Source: Owenia fusiformis
Lineage: Eukaryota > Annelida > Polychaeta > Sabellida > Oweniidae
NCBI GenBank assembly: GCA_903813345.2
Contig: CAIIXF020000001.1
Location: 51,353,885-51,417,884 of the forward strand
Direction: 5' to 3'
Length of the DNA: 64,000 bases
In this document: positions 56,101-64,000 of the stretch, piece after piece
Numbering within the stretch: position 1 is the first letter of the stretch
How the letters are laid out: every line of letters starts with the position of its first letter
Position numbers and translations under genes: made by a program
The notes under the pieces: model-generated
Told to the model about the DNA's origin: nothing
What the model saw: only the letters and a program-made list of their open reading frames with translations
Databases searched by the model: none

Positions 56101-59100
56101 GATCATCTTTAGTCTGAGTAAAGGATTTACAAACCTAACATAACTTTTTATCAGTTTGAATTTTATTTTTCTAAAGATCTCTGCATCTATTGCATTATCT
56201 TACATTGTTTTTGATCATTAAGCTTTGAGTCTCAGAGCCTGGTATCACATCTAGTGAAGCATGTAAGCATCCCCTATGGTATCACACAATTCACATGATC
56301 AATTTCAAAAGTGTTTAATAAGCACTTAACAACACATTCAAGTTTACATTTTAATGTGTTTGATAATATATGAGAATTTATTATGTATGTAAACATCAGG
56401 TTAATTAGGATCATTTTCTCAATTCTTTATTTGCCCATTTGCCTTGATTTCCCATTACTATGGCAAACATTACTTTTCTAATGTTTTTGTTTTGCTTAAT
56501 TTTTTGCTGGATTAATAAGCCATTCTATGCTGCACATATCAGAGTCTAAGATTTTTCCATGATAAAACCTAGTCTGTAATCTGGAGTCTTGAATTGAACT
56601 TTTTCAATTTCACCAATCTAGTATTATTAGATTTCATCATCCCTATTAGGACTTTACTTGAAGGAACCCTAACCAATAGTTAGATTCTGGTTCTTTAAAA
56701 GACAGCTTCGTCATCATCTGATGTATTACAGAGGCTCTGACACCAAGGGTAACTTGGAGGAAAACATATAGGTTTAATAAAAAGCGTAGTTATGGCAAGA
56801 AAATACTTGTGGATTAAGATGAGACTGTCTACAATCACCTGCCATAACATACCTGGTTCTTTATATATCTGTGAATTAACATTGTTTTGACATCAGTTCT
56901 TGAATACAGTAGATTTCACCATAAAACGCATGTTCTCAGAATGTATTACTTTCATTAAACTTGCTCATACCTCGATTTTTCTGAAAAGGTTCTGATATTC
57001 ATGTGTTTTGTATTTCACAGATGATTGTCTCGGGCGATATACGTGTAATTAAAATCTCAGTGTAGTTTAGCATGTCTGACCTGGAAAGTGTCCAGAGGCA
57101 TCTGTACGCACATCAGAATCAGGTGATATTTGTAAAAGGGGTGAGAAGTTTCAAGATGGGAACTTGGAAAACGTGATATAAGTCTAATAAGTTTCTTTAA
57201 ACTGAATATGACCTGGAGAGAACCCATGTAATGTCTGCCTACAGACATGATGTTCATATCAGAAATGCCGGAATCTTTCAAGAGAAGTTTCTAATCCCCA
57301 AATTGAAAATTTTGTTCCATGGGTACATAGTACATACCATCTATGGTATATTATGCAAAGATACATGAATATTTTGTTAAAAAAATGAAATATTGACTGT
57401 AAAAAGCTATATCTTAATGTCTTTGCTACTGTATTGGTGTTTGACTTTACAAAGACAAAGAATAAAGAAATAAAGTTTTTAAAAAGTGATCACAGCTCTT
57501 AGTAGTTTATTGAATGCCCATAAATAGACAACAGAGGCGTAGCAAGACTGTTTTGAAAGTGTATGAAGGAGTCACAGTCAGGATGATTCTGTTGTTTTTT
57601 AAGTACCTCCTCCTGACTGCCTCAGACAGCCCATTTAGTTTTAATCTGTTTTCTTGTAAATACACCTGATGTCAGTGCAGCAAGGACCGTACTAAGGGTC
57701 ATAACAGAAATATATATAGATATATGACAGCAAACAATAACATATTAAGAGCCTCCAGACATCAATCGCTAAATGGATGAACAATACAGACCAAATGTGA
57801 CACTGCATTTTTTTTTTTATATGCATTCCTGAATATTCAAATCATCAAAAATGCATGAGAAACAAGTACAGCATAAAATCTTAAGTTTTTATTGAAAATA
57901 TACAATAGATCTCATTGAAAATTGCTAATGTGTAAACATGTACTTTCTCATTGTCATTTCATTCATCGACCATTTGTTGAGTCTGTTGGAGGATGTAAAT
58001 ACATGTATATACTTGAAAATGAAAAATTATATAATTTCAGTAATCATTTTGAAATATAGTAAGTTTAGTAAGTTTAATGTTCCATCAAAATATTTACAAG
58101 CATTTCTTTACAATGTGACGCAGAGCATATATTGTGTTCAAAAAGGATCGAGGTCATGCAAAGGTAAAACAATTATTTATTGAAGTATTGAAACATTAAA
58201 GTAAAGTGAAAGGTCAGCAGAGTAAGGAAATACAATTAATAAGATGAAATGATGTGTTTTTTAAGAGCGGCCTTAAATAAATGTGTGTTGAGAGACTATC
58301 CTTAATATAATTTCATTTGGTCATTTGTTATAGTATGATGGACCAATGAATTTTAGAGAATCCCAGCCGACCTTAATACGGTACTTAGGCTGGAGTAAAA
58401 GATATTATATTATAATCTTATCAACAACAATTTATAAATAAAATTGAAAAATATAAAACTGAATTCATTAATAGAATAGATCTATTTCCTTTTAGGAATT
58501 TATTTGTTTATCTTTTGTAAAATATGATTTGTCTCTAAAACTGAGTGTACACCTGGGCATACCTTGCGTACATGTAGCTATGCCACTGGACAGTGGACAC
58601 AGCGCTAATTAGACATTGTATCAATAATACCTTTGAATCGATCATAGATCAAGATTGAGAATTGTTTTTCCATTAAGATACATTCTAAATGCTCAGGTGT
58701 GTGATCATACTATCATCCAACAAACTCTGGGATAAAAATCTTCACATTGAGGTATGCCCCTACAAAGACTATATGTAGTAAAACCTGTCCGATGGAACAC
58801 ATTTCTGAAAGGAACACCTGTCAACAACAAGGAACAATTCTCAAAAGAACCAAATATATTTCCATACACTAACATGTTAACAAGCTTACCTTGTATACAC
58901 GAATGCGAATAGCAACTACCAGTTGATTGCACGATGGCAAACTCATTAAATATGAATAGTACCTGCCGTGCATCTTGATAGCTGCCACCTCTATCTTCAA
59001 ACCCAAACGCTGGCCCAAATAACAGGTTTATTTGCCTATTCAGCAGCAAGTAACAATGACCTATGATCTGAATGCTCATTCAATTGAGCGGCTTTATTAT

Positions 59101-62100
59101 AATTGATCTTTACAGTGGCATTAAAAGTCATGCGATCACTGACCACTGTTCATTGACTAATTGGTTGTTCGTTATTCCAACTTCAACTGATGGATTTTAT
59201 GAAAATTAATATGGGTTAATTTATAAAAATTTGTAGATTAATCCAGTAGCTGGTAGCCATTATTTGCATTTTACACAAGGGATAATCAACAGGGTCAACA
59301 AGATAGTTACAGAACAGAGAAACAGACAAGACCCAGATAATAAGGAATTAAGTTTACCAGCCCTACTGTATGGCTATATTATCAAGGTTCCATTGTACTA
59401 ATCAAGCTCATTTTTCAGAATTATCCCTGCTGAGATGTTTCACCTACCTCTGATATAAACTTGCCCCCAGCTAGGGATAGCTCAATATGTCTAAGTTGTG
59501 CTTTGAATATGTCCACCAGTGCTTCAGAGATCATATTATGTAGCTCAGGTACATGGAGTTTCAGTACATCATCCAGGAATGTCAGGTAGGTCTTAGAGAA
59601 CTGTGTTGTATTGTGGCTGAGAGATACCCAACATTCATCTACAAAGCGCAAAGGAATATTTAAACAAACATATTAGTACATGCATACACCCCCAATCCGC
59701 ACTCTAAAATCACGGTACCGTATGGTACATTAAGAGTATGGTACTGTACGGTACCGTTGGAGATTGGCTGTGTAGAGCATGAAGGGAATCTTTGGGTAAA
59801 CCAGTTAGGAATTATATCTAATGCCTCAGTCACACCTGATCTCTGCAACCCTACGGTGGCAATAGGTTACTAAAAACGAGAGAAATATGTAGCATAAAAT
59901 ATAGGGATAAGCAGAATGATGCAGATTTTCTATATCGATTTTGTGAAGCTACGGAAGATGGCTGCTGTTGAGCAAATGTGACTGGTGCTTTAGCGATGCA
60001 CTTATTTGAGACAAAATCTTTATTTGCAACTAGTAATTCGTTGTTCATTTGTGACAAACCTTACTCATGTTTATTAAATGTAAATCAAGTACTGAGTGGG
60101 TAACAACTTCATGTATGAATTAAACATAGGCCGAGGTCGATAGAAATAATTTTAAAATAAAGATGGCATGGTAATCGATCTGTGTTTATTTATAATTCTA
60201 GCAAGGATTGGAAGCCAGGGTTCCAACTTGATATTCTTTAATCTCCTATCGCTGCGGTAATTTCTGATCCTGCCTGTATATTTCTACTCCTGCAAGGAGA
60301 ATGGCCAATATTCTTGATTGAATTTTGTATTCATAACATGACTATGTGATACCCATATATGGAACAGAATATTGATTGGCGTCCCTCAGGGAGCCAATCC
60401 TCCTTGGATTATGGATAATATTGGATATTACTGGTGCTGCCATCTTTATATTGGCCCAAAACCTATTGAATTAAACATACTTTCATTGTCATATGTTCAG
60501 AATAAGATGAGGTAGAGTAATTGTATGACAGATTACAACTACATTCCCCTCCCTCTCACCTTACTTACCATATACATATTTTGATATATCATCAACTCCT
60601 AGCTCAGACATCTCATCCATGAATGTCTTCACTGCTTTAGTGTTTTTAAGATTAAGTGGTCTCCATTGATCCTCCTAATGATTAAACGATAAAACACAGT
60701 GATAAATATTGCAGTTTGAATAGCAAAATGGCCCCATGAATTTACCCAACATGCATAAAACCTAATCAGATCTAGACAGTGTGGGAAATAAGCATTTTTG
60801 GTGTCTGGACAAATTTGTCCAGTCACTTTAAAACACTCTGGACAAATTTTTTTTGACTGGTCAAAATTTTGACCAGTCAGTTTAAAAAAACATTGGACAA
60901 TTTTTTTTAAAATAAATGAAATGAAATACATACACCAGGGGTGAGGGAATAAATCATTCATCTTGCAGTATATAAAAATACATATTAATTATACTAAAAG
61001 TCAAATTAATAACTGTAGAACTTTATTTCATGCATTAGGCCTATACATGTTGTACATGTTTTAGTGTTACATATTTTTCATCATGAGTTTAAGTTTGTCA
61101 ATGACTTGTTCTTCGGACATGTCACACTCAGATTCAAATCCCTTGTCCTCTGACTCATCATCCACTACATCATTCTCAACATTCACATTTGCACCCACAT
61201 TCACATTCTCATCCTCAGAATCAATCACACAAGCATCCTTACCTTCATCCAGTTTCACACTGTCATCTTCCCTTTCCTCTGGTACACTATCATTCACATC
61301 AGTACCTGTCCCACTCATATCCCTGTCCTTCATTTTCATCCTTGTCAGACCAAGTCTCTCCCTTCTCTTACACACATTCCTCCAATGATCAATGGAATTG
61401 TTAGGACTGAATTGATCAATGACTGTGTTCCGAGTTTAACTTTCATTAAAGCACACAGTTTTTTATTTGACAGTTTTGTCTAGCCTTGCCCAAGTCAGTC
61501 TCTTTTATTTATCTTGATTTCTATTATGACCGCCTTGTACTCAAGAGAAAGCCACGTGCTTTACCGACCCAATGTTTATGTCGGTAAAATTTAACCAATC
61601 AACGACGGTAGCTCATTATTATGCACGGTCAAAAACAAATACACTTTTCACCGGGACTTTTCAGGAACAAATCTTGCACGAACTCATCATGAAAATACAA
61701 ATATTTTATCAGATAAATATCAATCAGAGCTTAGTGGATGCCGGAGCATCGATCGGATAACCGGAGGTGAGAAGATTTCAACAATAAACGTTGAAACGAT
61801 CGCTGAACATGTAGGCTGAGATTCAATCACCGATCGACGACAACATGACCCGCTACATTGGACTAGGTCTTAGTGCATTTTCATCGCGAAATCAGTTTTA
61901 AATCAACATTGAATCGCATGATTTAATTTATATTAATGACTCTCACCTTCCAATGTACATTTAATTACATAATATATTGTAAGTTGTAACTCTAACGAAA
62001 CTCGATCAGATCATTTAATTTCAAGTCGTAGATGGGAAGTTTGTTTTGTTTATGAAGCTCAACCCAATAACGTTTTGATTGGTCATTCAGCCTGAAGTCA

Positions 62101-63803
62101 CACGTCGTGTCCACGCGATATCTGTCAATCAATAAGGTTTCGCGATACCCCTGATAGCGTAGGTATTTATGGAAATCTCGAAACCGTTGAAGCATAATAT
62201 CAGCAGAGATGTATTGGATTGTACAAGGCGATAGTAATTCAAGATCAGATAAGTAATATACCGACTTGGGCAAAGCTAAGTTTTGTCCTCCTGTTTGTTT
62301 TTGTTAACTTCCTTGTAAAGAACCCTCTCTCAATTGCCTGCACTTGATCCTGGGATAGATCGTATTATTTAGCGCCTTGCAAACTGTATGCAGTATTATG
62401 TCTACCGCTTCGAAAATTGAATCATTCTGCAGCATAAAACCGCGACCGGAAGCTATTATTTAGTAGCAAAACTACATGCGTTCGTTGTTTTATTGAAAGG
62501 TGTTCACAATTTTTAAGCCATCACAAATTTATCGTATTCTAGGCGGAATGAAAAATGAAAATAATTTTCGAACATCGAAGACAATTTCTCCTAAAATCTC
62601 GATGATTACTTAGGTCTGTTAGTAGGTAATATGCCAGAGGCAAAGAGCGAAGATACGATCACGTCTCTGTAATATCTCTCCCGACAATTTTGACCAGAAC
62701 GTTTGAAAAGGCCTTGACAAATATTTTTTCAGACTCAAAATTTGTCGACTGTCGAGTGCTTATTTCTCACACTGCTAGATAAAAATTTCAAGTTGAATGG
62801 ATAAGCGTTTTTTCTGGAATTTTAATGACAAGATGTATGTGGCACCCACCTGGCTAGCAGTGTGATGTATTAAATTAAACTGTAACTTACATTGGACCTG
62901 TGTTTAACTGTATCCAGAATATAGTCTTTGTTCTCCCTCACTGTTCTATCTAGATCTACTAGCAGCAGTGAGTTCAGTGTAAAAGTCATTTCTAATCCAA
63001 TGTCACTCAACTGGAACACAACACAATAAGCATGAAGATTAACACTATCAGAACAAGTTGGTCAGATAAGTAAGCCTAGTGTACATTTATTGTATTGATC
63101 TAATCCAACTGCTTATATTCAATTTGAAGAGACATGACAGTTTTATTTTCCATTTTATTTTGGTTATAATAATTAAATGTCAAAATGAAATTCTTAAATA
63201 CTGTTCATTGTCAACCCACAAGCGATGACACCTTAATGAGATCATGAACATTCTAACCTACAGAACAATGTTGCAGGGATTGATTCCCATTAACTAGTAA
63301 TACCTGGTCACAATGTTTCCTGACTACATTGACGCAGTCTGCCACCACAGTGAGCCCTGCCTTGCTAGAGAACACCTGTCTTTTGAAAAGATCCATGAAC
63401 ATCTTGATTTCTTCTTTAGCCCAAGCAACAAAAGCTGAAATACAATAAAAAGACATGTTAGACTAATAATAAAGAATAATAAAAAATTACCTTAATTAAG
63501 TTATTAAATACTTACTAATATGATGATAATACAATGATTATTTTGATTACAAACTGCCTAAATCCGACACTTTTATTCAAGAAATGGTGAGATAAACTCA
63601 GTCCTGTTTGAATTTAACATACCAGAATAACATCCATAGTTGTCAGGAAATGCCTTGAGGAACTCAGTCCCCGTATCTTTGAGACTAGTGAAGAACACAC
63701 CACAGAGTCGCTTGATGTACAGGGTGGTAGCGCCCTCTATCTTCAGTTGACGAATGTTGTATTTGGTTATTGCACTGCGGTTTTGTAGAAATAAATCACA
63801 AGC
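37985..63803 (-). CDS. EXOC8: Exocyst complex component 8 (Exo84), C-terminal six exons; 5' part outside window
   Basis: This is the Exo84 subunit of the exocyst, which tethers secretory vesicles to the plasma membrane. Exons in transcript order: 63623-63803, 63304-63434, 62891-63010, 60569-60674, 59448-59638, 37985-38155; together 900 bp, 299 residues plus stop, in frame. Recognised family blocks: ACDLFLQNRSA...YNIRQLKIEGAT, LCGVFFTSL, AFVAWAKEEI, LSDIGLEMTFTLNSLL, DECWVSLS and VPELHNMISEALVDIF. These form the helical Exo84 C-terminal domain; the N-terminal PH-like region lies beyond 64000. Human EXOC8 is about 725 residues and this covers roughly its last 40 percent. The first exon seen begins after an acceptor, so the gene continues upstream. 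AATAAA on this strand lies at 37685-37690. Confidence 0.9.
38481..39908. repeat. 717-bp tandem duplication, two copies
   Basis: Copy 1 (38481-39197) starts TGGTTCAGGACTAAGTAGTC and copy 2 (39198-39908) TGGTCCAGGACTAAGTAGTC. They match throughout with small indels and both end CCTTAAATAATATGGA. Each copy also contains AGACTATAACAATATG after a CCACAAAAA stretch, found again at about 20385 in ATPase intron 16. No coding content. Confidence 0.9.
40045..41212. repeat. 52-bp minisatellite, about 22 units
   Basis: The unit is AATAAAACAAATGCACGCAG TTAGTGTAGTAGTGGAACAA TGAGAGATATAT, with variants ATGCATGCAG and TATATCAT. Two units near 40430 and 40530 are interrupted by GGTTCAGAACTTTTGGATCA, at a roughly 104-bp spacing. 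The array is non-coding and lies in the last EXOC8 intron. Confidence 0.92.
41325..41530. repeat. Degenerate short tandem repeat (ATCACTGGATACC type)
   Basis: About ten irregular units of CATCACTGGATACCCT and variants. Non-coding. Confidence 0.6.
41632..42877. mobile_element. 1246-bp TIR element with RSS-like CAC ends and 5-bp TSD
   Basis: The left end CACGATGCCCATGTCAAGCA and the inverted right end CACGGTGCCCATGTCAAGCT extend to about 29 bp with four mismatches. The flanks are the direct 5-bp repeat AACTA (41627-41631, 42878-42882). Inside, GCGCAGTTTGT-like motifs recur near both ends and in the middle (about 41670, 41693, 42066, 42100, 42425, 42457, 42823). CAC termini with 5-bp duplications are the signature of Transib and RAG-like transposons; CACGGTG differs from the recombination-signal heptamer CACAGTG at one base. 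No transposase is encoded, so this is a non-autonomous copy. The superfamily is an inference. Confidence 0.7.
42878..43770. repeat. Dispersed repeat, two direct copies
   Basis: The block AACTAGACAACAGCAGCGCC ... GTAGCAAATCCCAT ... CAGCCATGGCTG (42878) recurs at 43530 as AACTAGATAACAGCAATGTC with the same following blocks. CATGCTTATAGTATTCACAT also occurs twice (42981, 43049). A stretch at 43419-43481 (ACAGACGGACGGAGG...) is of a common invertebrate repeat type. Short frames here are not genes. Confidence 0.65.
43855..44366. mobile_element. Possible MITE with inverted CACGTGGGGGCC blocks
   Basis: The ends resemble inverted copies (GTTAAAGCAGATATGAAATG against the inverse of CTATTTCAGTTGTCCTTTAAA). 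Inside, TTGGCCCCCACGTGAT (44022) and ATCACGTGGGGGCCAATTT (44185) are inverted to each other. No ORF. Boundaries are approximate. Confidence 0.4.
45191..46222. mobile_element. 1-kb foldback element with 425-bp arms and G-rich blocks
   Basis: The outer ends ATCACGCCCGGTGATCGTGA and their inverse bound two arms, 45191-45616 and about 45790-46222. The arms are reverse complements with scattered differences (shared blocks: AATTTCCGCTAG, TTATCATAACTTAATTAATG, CATTGCTGAATTTATAAAAT). Each arm carries GGGACGGAGGGGG at both its outer and inner end; the inner left block (45584-45618) is almost all G, and the right one (45787-45823) almost all C. Open frames here are shadows of the repeat. About 170 bp of unique sequence separate the arms. 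Confidence 0.85.
46640..47594 (-). pseudogene. 5'-truncated LINE, C-terminal part of the RT polyprotein
   Basis: A 254-codon frame (46830-47594) resembles the region C-terminal to the RT of CR1/L2-like polyproteins: TPAVYGELGRYPL, then a zinc-knuckle-like LCSECGVIEDELHFITSC (C-x2-C...H-x4-C) and a helical tail. There is no RT core or endonuclease, so the copy was truncated on insertion. About 190 bp of 3' untranslated sequence with an AT-rich tail follow on the minus strand. It is not the same family as the 5726 LINE, judged by the different zinc-knuckle wording. Confidence 0.75.
47743..48126. mobile_element. 384-bp MITE with TA target duplication
   Basis: It starts CTGTACTCCCAGTTAATTTC and ends with the inverse of CTGTACTCCCAGTATTTTTT. 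TA flanks both sides (47741-47742, 48127-48128). Inside, several TCGC/GCGA words recur. The TA duplication suggests Tc1/mariner-type mobilisation. Non-coding. Confidence 0.7.
48589..50202 (+). CDS. Intronless class A GPCR with N-terminal glycosylation-sequon repeats
   Basis: 537 residues. Residues 5-239 are nine 26-27-residue repeats (TLGPKIEANHTHMYNTTSII type), each with the sequon NHT and most with NTT as well. A rhodopsin-type seven-helix domain follows: TM1 with GN (N259), NLSLVDFL in TM2 (D287), Cys319 paired with the ECL2 Cys of TGQQCIND, ERY (343-345) in place of DRY, FPLRY in loop 2, and NPWIY (508-512) in TM7 followed by RNREFKNAL. There is no aminergic Asp in TM3 and no CWxP in TM6, so the ligand is unknown; the sequence is loosely like MECA-group or orphan receptors. 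No signal peptide is seen. The gene lies antisense inside the 21-kb last EXOC8 intron. Confidence 0.92.
   Translation: MMNSTLGPKIGANHTDMYNTTSIIADEIQGTLGPKIEANHTDMYNTMSIIADEIQGTLGPMIEANHTHMYNTTSIIADEIQSTLGPKIEANHTHMYNTTSIIADEIQGTLGPKIEANHTHMYNNTTSIIADEIQSTLGPKIEANHTDMYNTMSIIADEIQGTLGPMIDANHTDMYNTTSIIADEIQNTLGPMIEANHTDMYNTTSIIADEIQSTLGPMIDANHTRIYNNTTSITADEIQELWVHFIIAIFLISFITVGNSLILWTVYKIESIRSVTSLFIVNLSLVDFLTGAIVLPITMTINYIIPLFTGNYVQNKYYCIVKAFLLTLFLLLSVFGLIGIAIERYIAIVFPLRYVSLMTVKNAKIIIVSIWVYVLSMMLVIFINDLNVYETGQQCINDNVIEQSYYLFIKLNIFVPILIIFVVYTKIAWVAYKHRAQIISELASIDNARAVAYKNEHSIMKATIIVNVVFMIMYGQFLLISSLELSTKWYGTLRYFSGHILSLNSGVNPWIYAIRNREFKNALLAALKLKRNGASIE
48601..49305 (+). repeat. 78-bp coding minisatellite, nine units, in the GPCR N-terminus
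   Basis: The unit is 78 bp (26 codons); units 5 and 9 carry one extra AAC codon. All nine keep the frame. Unit 9, next to TM1, is the most diverged (ANHTRIYNNTTS, SITADEIQ); units 2-8 differ mainly at K/M, E/D, H/D and T/M. Because the period is a multiple of three, long but meaningless frames also open on the opposite strand. Confidence 0.93.
50976..51192. mobile_element. 217-bp Tc1/mariner-like MITE
   Basis: The ends CAGGGTGGGCCAAAAAATAA and the inverse of CAGGGTGGGCAAAAAACCAA form TIRs of about 43 bp that include CCCAAGTTTAAAGATGAAT. TA flanks both sides (50974-50975, 51193-51194). A single related end (CAGGGTGCCCCAAAAAGGT) is seen near 13525 in ATPase intron 7. Confidence 0.85.
51195..54255. 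other. Intronic stretch without recognised gene
   Basis: AT-rich EXOC8 intron sequence with no frame above 60 codons and no recognised element boundary. From about 53640, sentence-like blocks recur imperfectly (CTCCAAATCCATCA, TAGGAAATTTGCTCAGGAT at about 53730 and 54120), marking old repeat sequence. Confidence 0.5.
54260..56632. repeat. Composite repeat bounded by GACTCCAGAT/ATCTGGAGTC words
   Basis: It opens with the hairpin AGACTCCAGAT GAA ATCTGGAGTCT (54263-54287). The sequence CTGGAGTCTGAAATTGAACT (55598) and CTGGAGTCTTGAATTGAACT (56582) both lead to TTCAATTTC...TCTAGT, so two related right ends occur. Two direct copies of a roughly 130-bp block (CTCCAAATT.AACATATGAGT, CCGAATCTGCAAACCAAATT) start near 54600 and 55060. 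No coding content. Confidence 0.5.
55255..55552. repeat. Pyrimidine-rich microsatellite (TATCC/TTCC)n
   Basis: Roughly 300 bp of irregular CTATCC and CTTCC units on the plus strand, ending CATCCATCCATC. The 106-codon frame across it is a by-product. Confidence 0.85.
56633..59447. other. Intronic stretch without recognised gene
   Basis: EXOC8 intron sequence. Short frames (57057-57281 and 58705-59079 on the minus strand, 57938-58183 on the plus strand) match nothing I recognise. A single pogo-like end remnant (GTAAAACCTGTCCGATGGAA) is near 58777. Confidence 0.5.
59713..59759. repeat. Paired ACGGTACCGT palindromes
   Basis: CACGGTACCGTATGGTAC and GTACTGTACGGTACCGTTG form an inverted repeat around TTAAGAGTATG. 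Each arm contains the 10-bp palindrome ACGGTACCGT. It lies in the EXOC8 intron between exons 60569-60674 and 59448-59638. Confidence 0.6.
59823..59988. mobile_element. MITE family copy 3
   Basis: It starts GCCTCAGTCACACCTGATCT and ends GAGCAAATGTGACTGGTGC, inverted to each other. Inner TACGGTGGCAA and GAAGCTACGGAAGATGGCTG blocks match the 5243 copy in layout. Confidence 0.55.
60777..62774. mobile_element. 1998-bp TIR element, 5-bp TSD CTAGA, hAT-like ends
   Basis: It starts CAGTGTGGGAAATAAGCATT and ends with the inverse of CAGTGTGAGAAATAAGCACT. The target duplication CTAGA lies at 60772-60776 and 62775-62779. The flanks are two halves of the repeat seen in ATPase intron 24, where the intact copy reads CAGATCTAGATTTT; this gives an unoccupied site. 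Subterminal blocks TCTGGACAAATTT and TGACCAG recur in both orientations. CAGTG ends fit hAT-type elements, some of which make 5-bp duplications. The element lies in an EXOC8 intron. Confidence 0.8.
61067..61375 (-). pseudogene. Acidic C-terminal remnant inside the TIR element
   Basis: The frame is open upstream of its Met (HWRNVCKRRERLGLTRMKMK) and ends in a long Asp/Glu/Ser-rich stretch with the final residues EQVIDKLKLMMKNM. Its stop lies about 290 bp inside the left TIR, as expected for the 3' end of a transposon-borne ORF. No catalytic motif is left, so the protein family cannot be named. Confidence 0.3.
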
Positions 63804-64000
63804 CTGAAAATATTTCAAAATATCAAAATATTAATAGTTGGATTATTATTGCATCATATTATGTTCCAGGTATACTTCATACCATTTGTTTTATTGACAA
63901 CTTTGCTCATAGTCCAAATTATGACCTTTTTAATTACATGTATTTAATTTAGCTTTTAAAAGTACTAACTCCAGTAAAGGGTACATGTGCTCACATTTAC

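Noticed and set aside
58705-59079. Minus-strand frame as the EXOC8 C-terminal exon (FEDRGGSYQDARQ)
   Set aside because: From its acceptors, a phase 0 start hits a stop or gives no family match. The exon at 37985-38155 fits phase and family pattern better.
61083-61388. Serine-rich plus-strand frame
   Set aside because: It is the antisense of the acidic remnant inside the TIR element; neither strand has a recognised domain.

Overview
The window is animal nuclear DNA: AT-rich, with spliceosomal GT-AG introns, a large P5B ATPase gene, an exocyst gene, a GPCR gene, and many LINE, LTR, SINE and DNA-transposon copies. Gene content and repeat style suggest a marine invertebrate, probably a lophotrochozoan; the species cannot be named from sequence alone.

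Region by region. 1-5130: no host gene; a roughly 4-kb foldback element (arms 1156-1727 and 4595-5131) with an 848-bp pogo-like MITE (3439-4286) inside it. 5243-9510: a small MITE, then a full-length non-LTR retrotransposon with one intact 1212-codon endonuclease/reverse transcriptase ORF. 9580-10055: two hairpin repeats. 10455-36259 (+): a complete ATP13A3-type P5B ATPase gene. I assembled 28 exons by hand; joined, they give 3606 bp (1201 codons plus stop) with no frame break. It carries a duplicated, equal-length, same-phase exon pair (17875-18000 and 19027-19152) that looks mutually exclusive. Intron 26 holds a very young 7.6-kb LTR element with 2.4-kb LTRs and no coding capacity (27672-35256, 4-bp target duplication). 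A tRNA-derived SINE follows the stop codon.

37985-63803 (-): the C-terminal six exons of EXOC8 (Exo84), convergent with the ATPase gene. The last exon is separated from the rest by a 21-kb intron. That intron contains an intronless class A GPCR gene on the opposite strand (48589-50202), whose N-terminus is nine 26-residue repeats rich in N-glycosylation sequons. It also contains a 717-bp tandem duplication, a 52-bp minisatellite, a 1246-bp element with RSS-like CAC termini and 5-bp target duplication (41632-42877), a 1-kb foldback, a truncated LINE and TA-flanked MITEs. Another EXOC8 intron holds a 2-kb TIR element (60777-62774) whose unoccupied site can be read from a repeat copy elsewhere in the window.

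The host genes are unrelated in function: polyamine-type transport, exocytic vesicle tethering, and cell-surface signalling. The most unusual items are the alternative N-domain exon of the ATPase, the glycosylation-repeat GPCR nested in EXOC8, the coding-less long-LTR element with an internal minisatellite, and the RSS-like TIR element. All calls come from reading the sequence; no search or alignment program was run.
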